Positions 32,886 to 41,689 of a stretch of 64,000 nt of DNA are shown piece by piece. The stretch is from Paenibacillus sp. OK003. Lineage in GTDB: Bacteria > Bacillota > Bacilli > Paenibacillales > Paenibacillaceae. The notes under the pieces were generated by a model, which was given only the letters and a program-made list of their open reading frames with translations, ran no database searches and was not told the origin of the DNA. The translations under genes and the position numbers were made by a program. The stretch covers positions 186,001 through 250,000 of the forward strand of contig NZ_FOBD01000008.1 of assembly GCF_900109515.1 (NCBI RefSeq). The letters run 5' to 3'. The first letter of the stretch is position 1. Every line of letters starts with the position of its first letter.

Positions 32886-34538
32886 ATGAAATTGCAGGGA
32901 AAACTGATATTGAATGCCATCGTATCTTTACTGTTATGCCTTTTGCTAGTAGCCTATATCATTATTCAATTGCTGAGCATGAATGCCAAAAATCAAAATC
33001 TGGTGCCTGCCATGCTGAAGGTTACTGAGCTGAACGCTAACCAGATTCAGACCGAGCAGGCGCTTGATGTGTACTCGTTCTCCATGACAGCTGGCAATCA
33101 GGATAATGTTGCACGCTTGCTAAGTGAAGGTAAAACCATGGTAAAGCAGCTCACAGAAGGCTTGCTGGAAACGGATGAACAGCTTCGCCTGATTCAATCG
33201 ATCCAAACCAAATTGACGGCTCTGGACACGGGCGCGACCGAAGCCATCACAGCCATGAACAGTTCGGACGCCAAACGTTTCAGCTCACGGGTCAAAGGCA
33301 TACAAAATGATATTTATATGCTGGATGAGGTGACCCGGGATCGATACGACCAATATACAGCAGGTCTTGAACAAGACATTCAGCGGACCTGGCAGATTGC
33401 TCTCGCCGGAGCCATCGTCCTGCTTGTCGCTGTCCTGCTGTTCAACATGTACACTTCACGACAATTGGCGGGACGCATCCGCACCTTGAAGGAAGCGGCA
33501 GGACAAATTGCGAACGGCGATCTTACGCAGCAGCTTCCGGAGACACGAGGCAAAGATGAACTGGATGACTTAAACCGCTCCTTCCGCCTTATGACGGGGA
33601 ACATTCGCAGTATTCTTCAATCCATTGGTGCGGCAGGAAACCGTGTTGATGGGATGGCACAGGACATTGATCGCGGCAATGATACCGTGCAGGCCATTGT
33701 GCAGCAAGTATCCCGAACGACCGAAGAACTGTCGATTGGCAGTCAGAAAATTGCTGAGGATCTAAGTGACACGGTTATGGTTGTGGACAAGATGCAGCAT
33801 ATGTTTGAAAGCAATCTTCAGGCGACTTCACAATCGGCCATCTATGGTAACGAAGTTTTGACTTCCGTGCAGGAGGGACATATTGCCGTACAGGAGCAGC
33901 TTCGACTGGCTGAAGTAAACCGGATTGCCATGTCTGAGGTAGAAAAGACTGTCCAGGAACTAGAGGAGAGCGCCTCCCGGATTGCAACGATGACTGCCTA
34001 TGTGTCGGGCATCGCTACACAGACAACCCTTCTGTCTCTGAACGCCTCCATCGAAGCGGCACGTGCAGGTGAAGCCGGACGTGGCTTTGCTGTCGTCGCG
34101 GGGGAAGTGAAGAAACTGGCCGAGCAATCGGAGCAATCGGTACAGCATATCTTTGGGGCTGTCGGCGAAATCACGGCGGCTATGGACAAAGTGAAAAACT
34201 CTGTGACACAGAGCATTCAGCTCTTTGCAGAACAGGAGCAGGCTACCGGAAAAACCGGCGAATCCTTCTCCGGCATTCGTCACAGTGTAGAGCGGATCAG
34301 CACAAGCATTAATCAGCTTACGGAAGACATGCAGCAATCCAGCAAACTTAGCGCACAGGTTCAGCAGGCGATTGAAAACATAAGCGCCATCACAGAACAA
34401 TCAGCTGCAAGCAGTGAGGAAATTACAGCTTCAACGGCCGAGCAGCAACGTTCGTTCGCCGAAGCAAGCACTAAGGTGAAAACCCTGCGGGATATCAGTG
34501 CGGAGATGCATCAGGAGCTTTTACGGTTCCGGTTGTAG
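32886..34538 (+). CDS. Methyl-accepting chemotaxis protein
   Basis: 550 residues. A first membrane segment at residues 8-30, an extracellular helical sensor domain of about 140 residues, a second membrane segment near 170-190, HAMP (residues 190-245: [22 protein letters not shown]) and a cytoplasmic signalling domain with the hairpin tip [36 protein letters not shown]. It couples to CheW/CheA. Located directly after the BMP lipoprotein gene with SD GGAGG, probably one operon. The sensor domain looks like a four-helix bundle; the ligand is unknown. Confidence 0.92.
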   Translation: MKLQGKLILNAIVSLLLCLLLVAYIIIQLLSMNAKNQNLVPAMLKVTELNANQIQTEQALDVYSFSMTAGNQDNVARLLSEGKTMVKQLTEGLLETDEQLRLIQSIQTKLTALDTGATEAITAMNSSDAKRFSSRVKGIQNDIYMLDEVTRDRYDQYTAGLEQDIQRTWQIALAGAIVLLVAVLLFNMYTSRQLAGRIRTLKEAAGQIANGDLTQQLPETRGKDELDDLNRSFRLMTGNIRSILQSIGAAGNRVDGMAQDIDRGNDTVQAIVQQVSRTTEELSIGSQKIAEDLSDTVMVVDKMQHMFESNLQATSQSAIYGNEVLTSVQEGHIAVQEQLRLAEVNRIAMSEVEKTVQELEESASRIATMTAYVSGIATQTTLLSLNASIEAARAGEAGRGFAVVAGEVKKLAEQSEQSVQHIFGAVGEITAAMDKVKNSVTQSIQLFAEQEQATGKTGESFSGIRHSVERISTSINQLTEDMQQSSKLSAQVQQAIENISAITEQSAASSEEITASTAEQQRSFAEASTKVKTLRDISAEMHQELLRFRL

Positions 34539-34622
34539 CTGAATGATGATAAAAGAACGAAGAGAACCGGCTGTACCGAAGGTTGGAAGGGACTTCCCTC
34601 CTCGCGTCGAAGCGCTAATCCA

Positions 34623-34820
34623 TTCTAACGAATCGACCACACCTTAATTGGAGGATTTGGGTCGAATGCACAGGTTAACGAACTTCAGTCACGTTATTCT
34701 CGTTAATAATGATACAGACTTGGGCCAGAGCCTGCCGATCAGTGAAATAACGTCGCTGTGGTTCGTTAAAACGCAGATCATTGGAAAATGCAGCTCATAG
34801 CATGTGTTGGATTCGTTAAA
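34623..34820. repeat. Intergenic palindromic block with nested inverted repeats
   Basis: Outer arms CTAACGAATC (near 34625-34634) and GATTCGTTAA (near 34810-34819) are complementary except at the ends. Inner arms AACGAAC...ACGTTATT (34678-34698) and AATAACGT...GTTCGTT (34746-34767) pair over about 15 bases. Together they could fold the DNA or RNA into a cruciform of nearly 200 bases. Looks like a non-autonomous repeat family, but only one copy is in the window. Confidence 0.5.
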
Positions 34821-34836
34821 CGTTAATACCACTAAT

Positions 34837-34882
34837 AAGGGATGTCCTCGTCATGTTTATGACTATGGGACAACCCTTTCTT
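34837..34882 (+). terminator. Terminator, probably bidirectional
   Basis: AAGGG-A-TGTCC ... GGGACA-A-CCCTT followed by TCTTT. It follows the chemoreceptor on the plus strand and lies 100 bases past the end of the nnr gene on the minus strand. Confidence 0.55.
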
Positions 34883-34979
34883 TAGGTTATGAATGGTTTA
34901 TATCATTATGCTGTGTGTAGAGGTATGCAGCATATAAATTACGAATGCACCAAGAGTGCGGCACCAATCATGCCCGGAT

Positions 34980-36650
34980 TTATAGTGCATCCACGATATC
35001 CCCGGCGAGCAGGGATGCCGGATCACCACGCAGCAGCGCGGCTCTCTCCGCTGCCTGGCCGTGTAGAAACACGCCAAAGGTGGCAGCCTGCTCCGCGCTG
35101 AGCCCTTGGGCAAGCAGACCGGCGATGATGCCGGTCAACACGTCTCCTGCACCGCCGGTTGCCATGCCGGCGTGCCCGGTGGTGTTGATATACGCCTCGC
35201 CGGATGGCGTTGCGATGACCGTTCGTGCTCCCTTGAGCACCAGGGTCACGCCCTGCTCGCGGGCGTACCGTGCAGCGTGTCCGATTCGGTCACGCTGCAC
35301 CTCGGGGGTCGACATGCCCAGCAGTCGGCCCATCTCTCCAGGGTGCGGCGTCAGGATGGTCGCCGCACTTCGTTTGCCCCAGTCGCGAGGTCCTGTTGGG
35401 CCAGCGTCTGCCAGCATGTTGAGGGCGTCCGCGTCGATGACGAGCGGGCGATCCGAATGTTGCCACAGACGGCGCAGCCAGTCTGTGTCGTCCTTGAAGC
35501 GGCCGAGGCCAGGGCCGGTCGCGAGCACGTCGCGGCTTTCCGCGAGACGCAGCACGGCGTCCGCGGAAGCCGCGTTCCATTCGCCGCTGTCGCCATCTGC
35601 GGCGGCAGCGAGCATGAGCTCGGGCACGGTGCCGATGACATGCGGCAGCAGTGCCGCGGGCAGCGCCCATGTGGCGAGCCCGCAGCCAGCGCGCAGTGCG
35701 GCCTTGGCCGAGAGCAGGCCTGCGCCGCTCATCGGCAGACTGCCTGCGGCCAGCAGCACGTGGCCGTAAGTGCCCTTATGGCCGTCCGGTGCCCGGAGAC
35801 GGCCCGTATCCACGCGCAGCGCACTGCGCAGCACCTCTTCCGTCAGCAGACGGACCGAGGGGCCATACTCCGGCGCAAGCCGCGCGGGAATGCCGATGGA
35901 GCGCACCACGATGCGCCCCGCGGCAGATGCACCCGGGTACTGCACCAACCCGCGCTTAAGCAGCGCAAGACATACGGTCACCCGGGCCTGAATGCAGGGC
36001 TCATATACCTCCCCGGTGTCGGCATTCAGCCCGCTTGGCACATCGGCGGACACGACCGGCTTGCCGCTGTCGTTCGCCGCCTCAATCAGCGCCGCATATG
36101 CTCCGCGCGGCGCCCCACGCGAGCCGGTGCCCAGCAGCGCATCCACGATGCCTGTGCACCGGCTGAAGTCCACGGCTTCGCGCCCGTGGACCAGAGCAGG
36201 GATGCCGAGCTGCGCGGCGGCATCCCGCTGCACTGCGGCTTCGCCCCGCAACGCATCAGGCGCATCGGCGTAAACCAATGTCACGCCGAGCCCCGCTTCA
36301 ACCAAATGGCGCGCCGCAACCAGCCCGTCGCCGCCATTATTACCCTTGCCGATCAGCATGTACCACTGCTGATCTCCGGGTTGCTCCATCACGAGCGCCG
36401 GATCGGCGATGATGTCGCCACCATGAGCAGGCCGATCACCGGGCCCCGTGTGCGCCCGCTTCCCGTTTACATTGTTCCAGCAGCCATGCTGCTCCGAACG
36501 GTGGTCAACATCGTCTTCCCGGCACAGCCGGATAACTTCCTCAGCGATGGCTCTGCCTGCGTTCTCCATCAGACTGGCAGCAGGAATGCCAAGCTTCTGA
36601 ATCGTATGCTCATCCACAGCCCTCATCTGTTCAGCGGTTACGATAAACAA
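34980..36650 (-). CDS. nnr: Bifunctional NAD(P)HX epimerase / ADP-dependent dehydratase
   Basis: 556 residues. It repairs hydrated NAD(P)H. The N-terminal YjeF_N epimerase domain has IGKGNNGGDGL and DALLGTGSRGAPRG; the C-terminal YjeF_C/ribokinase-like dehydratase has KGTYGHVLLAAGS, LATGPGLGR, LTPHPGEMGRLLG, and TGHAGMATGGAGDVLTG. A polar insertion of about 45 residues (near 45-90, between the helix EEVIRLCRE and WYMLIGKG) is longer than in most members. The start is TTG 36650 with GGAGGG seven bases upstream. The region from 35.0 to 36.4 kb is markedly G+C rich. Confidence 0.92.
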   Translation of the reverse strand: MFIVTAEQMRAVDEHTIQKLGIPAASLMENAGRAIAEEVIRLCREDDVDHRSEQHGCWNNVNGKRAHTGPGDRPAHGGDIIADPALVMEQPGDQQWYMLIGKGNNGGDGLVAARHLVEAGLGVTLVYADAPDALRGEAAVQRDAAAQLGIPALVHGREAVDFSRCTGIVDALLGTGSRGAPRGAYAALIEAANDSGKPVVSADVPSGLNADTGEVYEPCIQARVTVCLALLKRGLVQYPGASAAGRIVVRSIGIPARLAPEYGPSVRLLTEEVLRSALRVDTGRLRAPDGHKGTYGHVLLAAGSLPMSGAGLLSAKAALRAGCGLATWALPAALLPHVIGTVPELMLAAAADGDSGEWNAASADAVLRLAESRDVLATGPGLGRFKDDTDWLRRLWQHSDRPLVIDADALNMLADAGPTGPRDWGKRSAATILTPHPGEMGRLLGMSTPEVQRDRIGHAARYAREQGVTLVLKGARTVIATPSGEAYINTTGHAGMATGGAGDVLTGIIAGLLAQGLSAEQAATFGVFLHGQAAERAALLRGDPASLLAGDIVDAL

Positions 36651-36792
36651 CGTTCATCCCTCCCCGGTGACTTTCTGCCAATTAAACCTGAACTATTAAG
36701 CTTTCAATGCAAACCTCAACTCAGCAAACCTGTTCCGTTTACCGCTCCAAGCTAATTCTCCGTTTCATCGATCTGGTTTAGACAAATAACGA

Positions 36793-37425
36793 TTAATAGC
36801 CCACCGTAAACCGGGATTGAATAAATTGCGGATCATCCAGCTCATCCACCAAAGCCGCTGCGAAATCGCCAACGGAAATCGAACTCTCACCCAGATCATC
36901 GGTAATCACACGATTCATGCCAACCCGGAACAGGCCTGTCCGTCTTCCTGTTGTGATCGTAGCCGCAGGACTCATGTAGGTCCAGTGGATATCCGATGCT
37001 TCAATCAGGTTATACGCATCGACATGAGCCTTCGCCAGTGGTTTGAATTCCTCAGGGAATCCCGGTGTGTTCATCAGCATTTCTCCAGAATCCGTAAGCA
37101 AGCTTCCTGCTCCACCCACGACAACCAAACGTCCTGCTTTTCCACGACGAACACCCTCAATTAATGAACGTGTAACTTCCAGCATCTCTTCCTCCGCACC
37201 AAACTTCGGTCCATAGGCACTCACAACGGCTTCCTGCCCAGCTGTAAAATCGGCAACCTGGTCCGGGTTAAGCAAATCCCCCTGTACCACACGCAAACGC
37301 TCATGCTCCATCTCAACCTTCGAAGGGTCACGAACAATCGCCGTTACCTCATGACCACGGTCCATCAATTCCCACAGTATCGTCTTTCCAATCGCTCCGG
37401 TTGCTCCGAAAATGGCAACTTTCAT
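36793..37425 (-). CDS. NAD(P)-binding Rossmann oxidoreductase (YwnB/YesF-like)
   Basis: 210 residues. Atypical SDR of the NmrA-like/SDR_a5 group. The nucleotide loop is GATGAIGKTILWELM, followed by VTAIVRDPSK, VVSAYGPKFG and SPAATITTGRRTG. It probably binds NADPH and acts as a flavin/quinone reductase or redox sensor; the substrate is not known. A single gene. The 255 bases between it and the S9 peptidase terminator (37426-37680) hold no gene. Confidence 0.85.
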   Translation of the reverse strand: MKVAIFGATGAIGKTILWELMDRGHEVTAIVRDPSKVEMEHERLRVVQGDLLNPDQVADFTAGQEAVVSAYGPKFGAEEEMLEVTRSLIEGVRRGKAGRLVVVGGAGSLLTDSGEMLMNTPGFPEEFKPLAKAHVDAYNLIEASDIHWTYMSPAATITTGRRTGLFRVGMNRVITDDLGESSISVGDFAAALVDELDDPQFIQSRFTVGY

Positions 37426-37643
37426 ATTAAATCCCTCTTTTCAGTAGATATCATCTTGTCAACTTACCGTTATTTTAATACTTAATCCCATTGTTATATA
37501 CCTTAAACGGCTCACGCCATCTTAAACCGTCTTCACTCTCTTGTAAACCATGAGTCTAGCTCATCTCCCCATTCCGATGCACAATCCTTATTAAAACAAG
37601 AAATCACAACTCTCTTTCCCGTTCAAAATGACAACCCACCAAT

Positions 37644-37668
37644 GCCAAAAAAGCCGCAAAGCGGCTTT
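37644..37668 (-). terminator. Terminator of the lanthipeptide operon
   Basis: Minus strand AAGCCGC-TTT-GCGGCTT followed by TTTT. It starts 13 bases past the stop of the S9 peptidase. Confidence 0.8.
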
Positions 37669-37680
37669 GGCAGCTTACCT

Positions 37681-39450
37681 CTATTTTGCCTGTCCCACCT
37701 TGGCAAAGGTTAAAAAATCGACTGCTTTCTGAGCCCAGAACCGTTCCGAATATATTTCATGCTCTAAGTCTTTAATGATATGAAGTTCCAGTCTGCCTGA
37801 GGGTTCGTCCAAAGCCAGCTTGTATTTCAATATTTCCTGATAGATTTGTTCCGTCTGCTCCACCGGACAAAGTTGATCTGCTTGCCCATGAATAAACAAG
37901 ATATCACTTTCGCTTAGCGCAGAAGCGTAGGCTACCGGGCTTCGGGTCCTTAGCGCGGATTCATCCTCGAGAAGTTCACCGATCTCTTTTTGCAAAAAAG
38001 ATCTGAGCTTCGCCCCTCCTCCTGTATACAGCTTGCCCAAATCCGTAAAGGGGGCACACGCTACCACAGCACTCCACAGTACCGGGTCTCTGCCCGCAGC
38101 CAGCAATGCAAGATAAGCGCCATAACTGACGCCATACAGAGCTACGTCTAAATAGGAGGATAAGACCTGTTCCCGAATAAACCGGACCACATCTGCGTCC
38201 ACACCGCCCCAATCGTTCTCATTACGACTCCTGTATCCACCAGTAAAGCCGGAGCTGCCCGGATAGTTGAGCCCAATCACCCGTACACCAGACTCGGATA
38301 ACCTCTTCATTACTGGACTATAACTGTCGAACAGACAGTTATGTGGGCCTCCGTGCAGGTAAATGACAGCCTGTACAGCACCTTTCGGATGGATATCCAG
38401 ATAGGGAATGATCTCGGACCGATAGGAGGCTTCCCGGTATTCCACCTTCAGTTCTCCACCGTTGCGACAGCTAGTTATAACTTCCTGCTGCCCTTGAACC
38501 CAAGTCATAGCGTTGGTTTGATCTTGAAAACGAAATAGACCTGGTCTCGGAGCTGTCGCGATAGTCTCGTATTTGCCCACCAGTCCCTGCTTGTCCCTGC
38601 TGAGAACAGCCTGTGTCAGCGTCCCTGGATAATTTCGCAGCTGAAATACTTCCTTCTTCTCCTGCAATGCATACTGCACATAATGCCATCTGCCACAGGT
38701 TATGCCTTCACAGAGGATCTTCTGTGTAACTGTATCAATCTGTACGCGAACCAGTTCAGAGAATCCTTCACAATTCGGAGGCAATTCATGCACAATATCC
38801 TCGCCCTGTTTCATCCATCCCGGTTTGAACCCCTGCTCTGAAGGGATGGACACCGCAATGAAATCCCCCTGCTTGTCCATGACTGGATATGGATATTCCG
38901 TATATATCCATTCTGCACTTTGAACGACTTTGTCCCTGTATGAATACACTCTCCCCTGTCCATCAACATTCAGACCGATTTCCTGTTCAATTCCCGACCA
39001 GAAAGCCAATTGCGGATGATTCAGTTCAGGTGTAATCCATCTAGCCTCATCCTGCTTCGGGTCGTACAGCCCCAATCGGACGGGGCCCTTTTTATTTCGG
39101 ATGGCAAAAAGCAACTGCAACTTTTCGTCTTGCCACGCCGCCTGCAGAACAGCAAAAGGTAATTGCAGCGCACAGGTATGGACAAGCTTCACTTGAGCTT
39201 GCATTTCATACAGATGCAGCCGTTTCCCGGCATCTCCTTGAGTGATTATCAGAACCTGATTAGGTGCAATAAACTGAATATGCTCCGTCCGATCCATTGA
39301 ATCTGACGTATGTTCATACAGCCAATGCCTGTCTTTTGTCTGACCTGTCTCATCAAGTGTGCACCATTCCGTATGACCATTATCATAGGACAACAGCATT
39401 CCCGTGCGCTCCCGATTAACGCTCATTCGACTCAGGAAGGTACGACGCAA
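37681..39450 (-). CDS. S9 (prolyl oligopeptidase-like) peptidase of the lanthipeptide cluster
   Basis: 589 residues. A propeller-type N-terminal domain and an alpha/beta hydrolase with Ser in YGVSYGAYL, Asp in HGQADQLCP and His in DLEHEIYSE. HGGPHNC forms the oxyanion region. The start is TTG 39450 with GAGGAGG eight bases upstream; it overlaps the previous gene by 19 bases. Last gene of the lanA-lanKC operon. Prolyl oligopeptidases remove leaders in class III lanthipeptide loci (FlaP in flavipeptin), so it probably trims this cluster's precursor. There is no Pro in the precursor, so the cleavage rule must differ. Confidence 0.85.
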   Translation of the reverse strand: MRRTFLSRMSVNRERTGMLLSYDNGHTEWCTLDETGQTKDRHWLYEHTSDSMDRTEHIQFIAPNQVLIITQGDAGKRLHLYEMQAQVKLVHTCALQLPFAVLQAAWQDEKLQLLFAIRNKKGPVRLGLYDPKQDEARWITPELNHPQLAFWSGIEQEIGLNVDGQGRVYSYRDKVVQSAEWIYTEYPYPVMDKQGDFIAVSIPSEQGFKPGWMKQGEDIVHELPPNCEGFSELVRVQIDTVTQKILCEGITCGRWHYVQYALQEKKEVFQLRNYPGTLTQAVLSRDKQGLVGKYETIATAPRPGLFRFQDQTNAMTWVQGQQEVITSCRNGGELKVEYREASYRSEIIPYLDIHPKGAVQAVIYLHGGPHNCLFDSYSPVMKRLSESGVRVIGLNYPGSSGFTGGYRSRNENDWGGVDADVVRFIREQVLSSYLDVALYGVSYGAYLALLAAGRDPVLWSAVVACAPFTDLGKLYTGGGAKLRSFLQKEIGELLEDESALRTRSPVAYASALSESDILFIHGQADQLCPVEQTEQIYQEILKYKLALDEPSGRLELHIIKDLEHEIYSERFWAQKAVDFLTFAKVGQAK

Positions 39451-40892
39451 CTGGATTTCCTCCTCTCATTCCAGAGCTTCAGTTGCTCCCACTCCTCCAA
39501 CTGGCTACGTAATCTGTTGATGTATTGATCCAGGACAGAAGTTTCAGGTGAGACATCTGTTTCAAGCTCGCTTATGGCCTGCTGGATCTTCTCAATTTGT
39601 GGCAGATTGGCAGCAGGAAGGGACATCATTAATAGGCGATAAACCTCGGTAGCCAGGTCGTTTGAACCTCGGCGTACTTGTTCTCCAGCAATCTCCACCG
39701 CACGACGGAGCCGCTTGGCATTGACGGAGGCAGTCTTTAATCGAAGCAACCGAATCAGCAGTTGGTACTCCTTCTCTTCTTCACCACACTGCCGATGTAT
39801 TTCCATTCTTAAATCGAGTATGGGACTGAGCCAATCGACATACTGCTCGGTGCACAGTTTCTCCGCTGCCAGCAGAGTTGTATGAGCCTCAGCCCATTGG
39901 CCTGATCTAAGCTGCAGCCCTGCGATATTTAACGCAGTCTGAATCTGAAAAGTACGCTGCTCAGGACCATCAGGAAGCAACTGAATACGCCGACTGGCCT
40001 GCCGTTCCAGCTCAATTGCACGATCAGCATTGCCTTCCTGCAGTTCAATCAATGCTTCACCATTATCCAGCGCACAGCATTTCCCAACCCGGAAAGACTC
40101 GGTTAATTCCTTATGTGAGAGCAGCTTTCGAGCTTCTGAATAACAGTATCGTGCTCCCGAATAATCCCTGCCTTTTTTGGTTAGCAGCTGTGCCAATTCG
40201 AACCATAAAACCGCTTGCTGAGCCGCTGATAAACGTTGAAATAATGTATTCTGTTTAAAAAAATGCAAACAAGCCTTATACCTGACCGGATCATCTGACT
40301 TGGACAGCAAAATCCAGGCCATCCTGTTGTAGAGCGCCAATGTTTTCTCTTGTCCGCCCTTTTTTCTCGCCATGGCAAGATGCTTATCCAACGAGCTTCG
40401 GGTATGGTCCGGTGTTTCTCTGACAAGCGAAATTGGAAGCCAGTGCATCTCACCGCGTGTCGGCATTTTGGAAGGATATCGGTGGAAAAATACCAGTACA
40501 CTGACCCCTCTTAGTTTCTGACGATACAGAAGATGGTGGATAGCCCCGAGATCAGATGCATGTAAATGGGACGCTACCTCCACCAATACCCATTTCCTAT
40601 GACCCGGAGCCCAGCCCGCTGTTTTGAATCTTAATAAGGCGTTTTTGCAGGCCACAAGATCGCCGGAAGGCTGAATTGCATTTAGCTGATAGATGATGGG
40701 AAGAGAATAATACGGATGATCCACCGATATTACAATAGCCTGATCCTGCCAGTGAGTGTGCAGCTTTTGGACCTCATGCTTTACTGCGTCCGGCTCCCCT
40801 TGAGCGACAAACAGCCCAGGCTCATGACTCGAACGAAGCCAATTGCTTCGCAGATCACGATATTGCGTACTCTCAAGTAATACAGGGATCAT
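39432..40892 (-). CDS. TPR-like protein of the lanthipeptide cluster, function unknown
   Basis: 486 residues. The N-terminal 170 residues contain alpha/beta elements (AIVISVDHPYYSLPII, KWVLVEVASHLHASDLGAIHHLLY) resembling a degenerate P-loop or effector fold. The rest is helical with TPR-like repeats (ALYNRMAWILLSKSDDPVRY, GEALIELQEGNADRAIELE, ALNIAGLQLRSGQWAEAHTTLLAAE). The start is ATG 40892 in an ATGA overlap with the GNAT gene. The stop overlaps the S9 gene by 19 bases. It is translationally coupled in the operon. It may be a scaffold or a regulator; I do not recognise the family. Confidence 0.7.
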   Translation of the reverse strand: MIPVLLESTQYRDLRSNWLRSSHEPGLFVAQGEPDAVKHEVQKLHTHWQDQAIVISVDHPYYSLPIIYQLNAIQPSGDLVACKNALLRFKTAGWAPGHRKWVLVEVASHLHASDLGAIHHLLYRQKLRGVSVLVFFHRYPSKMPTRGEMHWLPISLVRETPDHTRSSLDKHLAMARKKGGQEKTLALYNRMAWILLSKSDDPVRYKACLHFFKQNTLFQRLSAAQQAVLWFELAQLLTKKGRDYSGARYCYSEARKLLSHKELTESFRVGKCCALDNGEALIELQEGNADRAIELERQASRRIQLLPDGPEQRTFQIQTALNIAGLQLRSGQWAEAHTTLLAAEKLCTEQYVDWLSPILDLRMEIHRQCGEEEKEYQLLIRLLRLKTASVNAKRLRRAVEIAGEQVRRGSNDLATEVYRLLMMSLPAANLPQIEKIQQAISELETDVSPETSVLDQYINRLRSQLEEWEQLKLWNERRKSSCVVPS

Positions 40893-41689
40893 GAGCAATC
40901 ACGCTCTTTCGTAATCCGGCATACATGGGCAGGCTCGGGAATCTGCTGCAAATTCAGTGAAGCCATTAATCGATAACTGCCGATATTGTTCGCATCGAGC
41001 GAAGCTTTTACCGTTTCATATTGTTCTGTTATACATCGTTGAAGACCGTAAGCAGCAAGCCAGCGCGCCCAGCCCTTACGTTTCGCATTAGGTAATGTGC
41101 ATATATGAGCAATCAATACAGATCCGAACTCATCATTGAGTAAACAAGCTCCCATCTGTTGCCCCTCTAATTCAACCAATCCGGACCCCTTCAGCAAAGT
41201 TCCATATGCTCCTCTATAGATATCTTTGACTGCCTGACGTGCAGCTTCCAAGCCGGGACAGGAGGGATCGCTTTCCAAAAGAATCTGCGCTACCCCCTCC
41301 GCCTGCCCCTGGGCAGAAATCCATGTTGCAGCATCATCAGGAATATCAGAAGCCGGGATATCCTTCAACTTGCCGATAAATCGATGCCTATGCGCAAGAA
41401 CATCCACCCGGAATCCAAGCTTCTCCCACGGAAATGAGACAGGAAACGTTGCGTATAGAGCATCCCATTCGAGTGACTCAAGTATGGGTTGAATCCGATT
41501 CTCCCAATACGTCATGGAACCTTCATCACTCCATAAATCGAGTGTATACTGCCTTTGTCCGTGATCAATGATCATTAATGAAGATCCGGTTTCGCAGTAA
41601 TCTGGGGCTGCTGCATAATAACGGTTCCCGTACTCGCCCTGTTCATGCCGAAATTGAGGAAGAACATCAGATATAGCTGTTAATATCAT
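40889..41689 (-). CDS. GNAT N-acyltransferase of the lanthipeptide cluster
   Basis: 266 residues from ATG 41689, overlapping the synthetase stop (ATGA) with AGGAGGAG upstream; a longer in-frame ATG at 41848 lies inside the synthetase gene. The C-terminal half shows the GNAT acetyl-CoA site (VLIAHICTLPNAKRKGWARWLAAYGLQRC) followed by VKASLDANNIGSYRLMASLNLQ. The N-terminal half is weakly GNAT-like, so this may be a tandem-GNAT protein. It could N-acylate the mature peptide or give self-protection. Role inferred from operon position. Confidence 0.78.
   Translation of the reverse strand: MILTAISDVLPQFRHEQGEYGNRYYAAAPDYCETGSSLMIIDHGQRQYTLDLWSDEGSMTYWENRIQPILESLEWDALYATFPVSFPWEKLGFRVDVLAHRHRFIGKLKDIPASDIPDDAATWISAQGQAEGVAQILLESDPSCPGLEAARQAVKDIYRGAYGTLLKGSGLVELEGQQMGACLLNDEFGSVLIAHICTLPNAKRKGWARWLAAYGLQRCITEQYETVKASLDANNIGSYRLMASLNLQQIPEPAHVCRITKERDCS

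Noticed and set aside
34945..36755. Long plus-strand frames across 34.9-36.8 kb
   Set aside because: They mirror the G+C-rich nnr gene on the other strand; translations are low-complexity Arg/Ala/Pro-rich and show no family motif.
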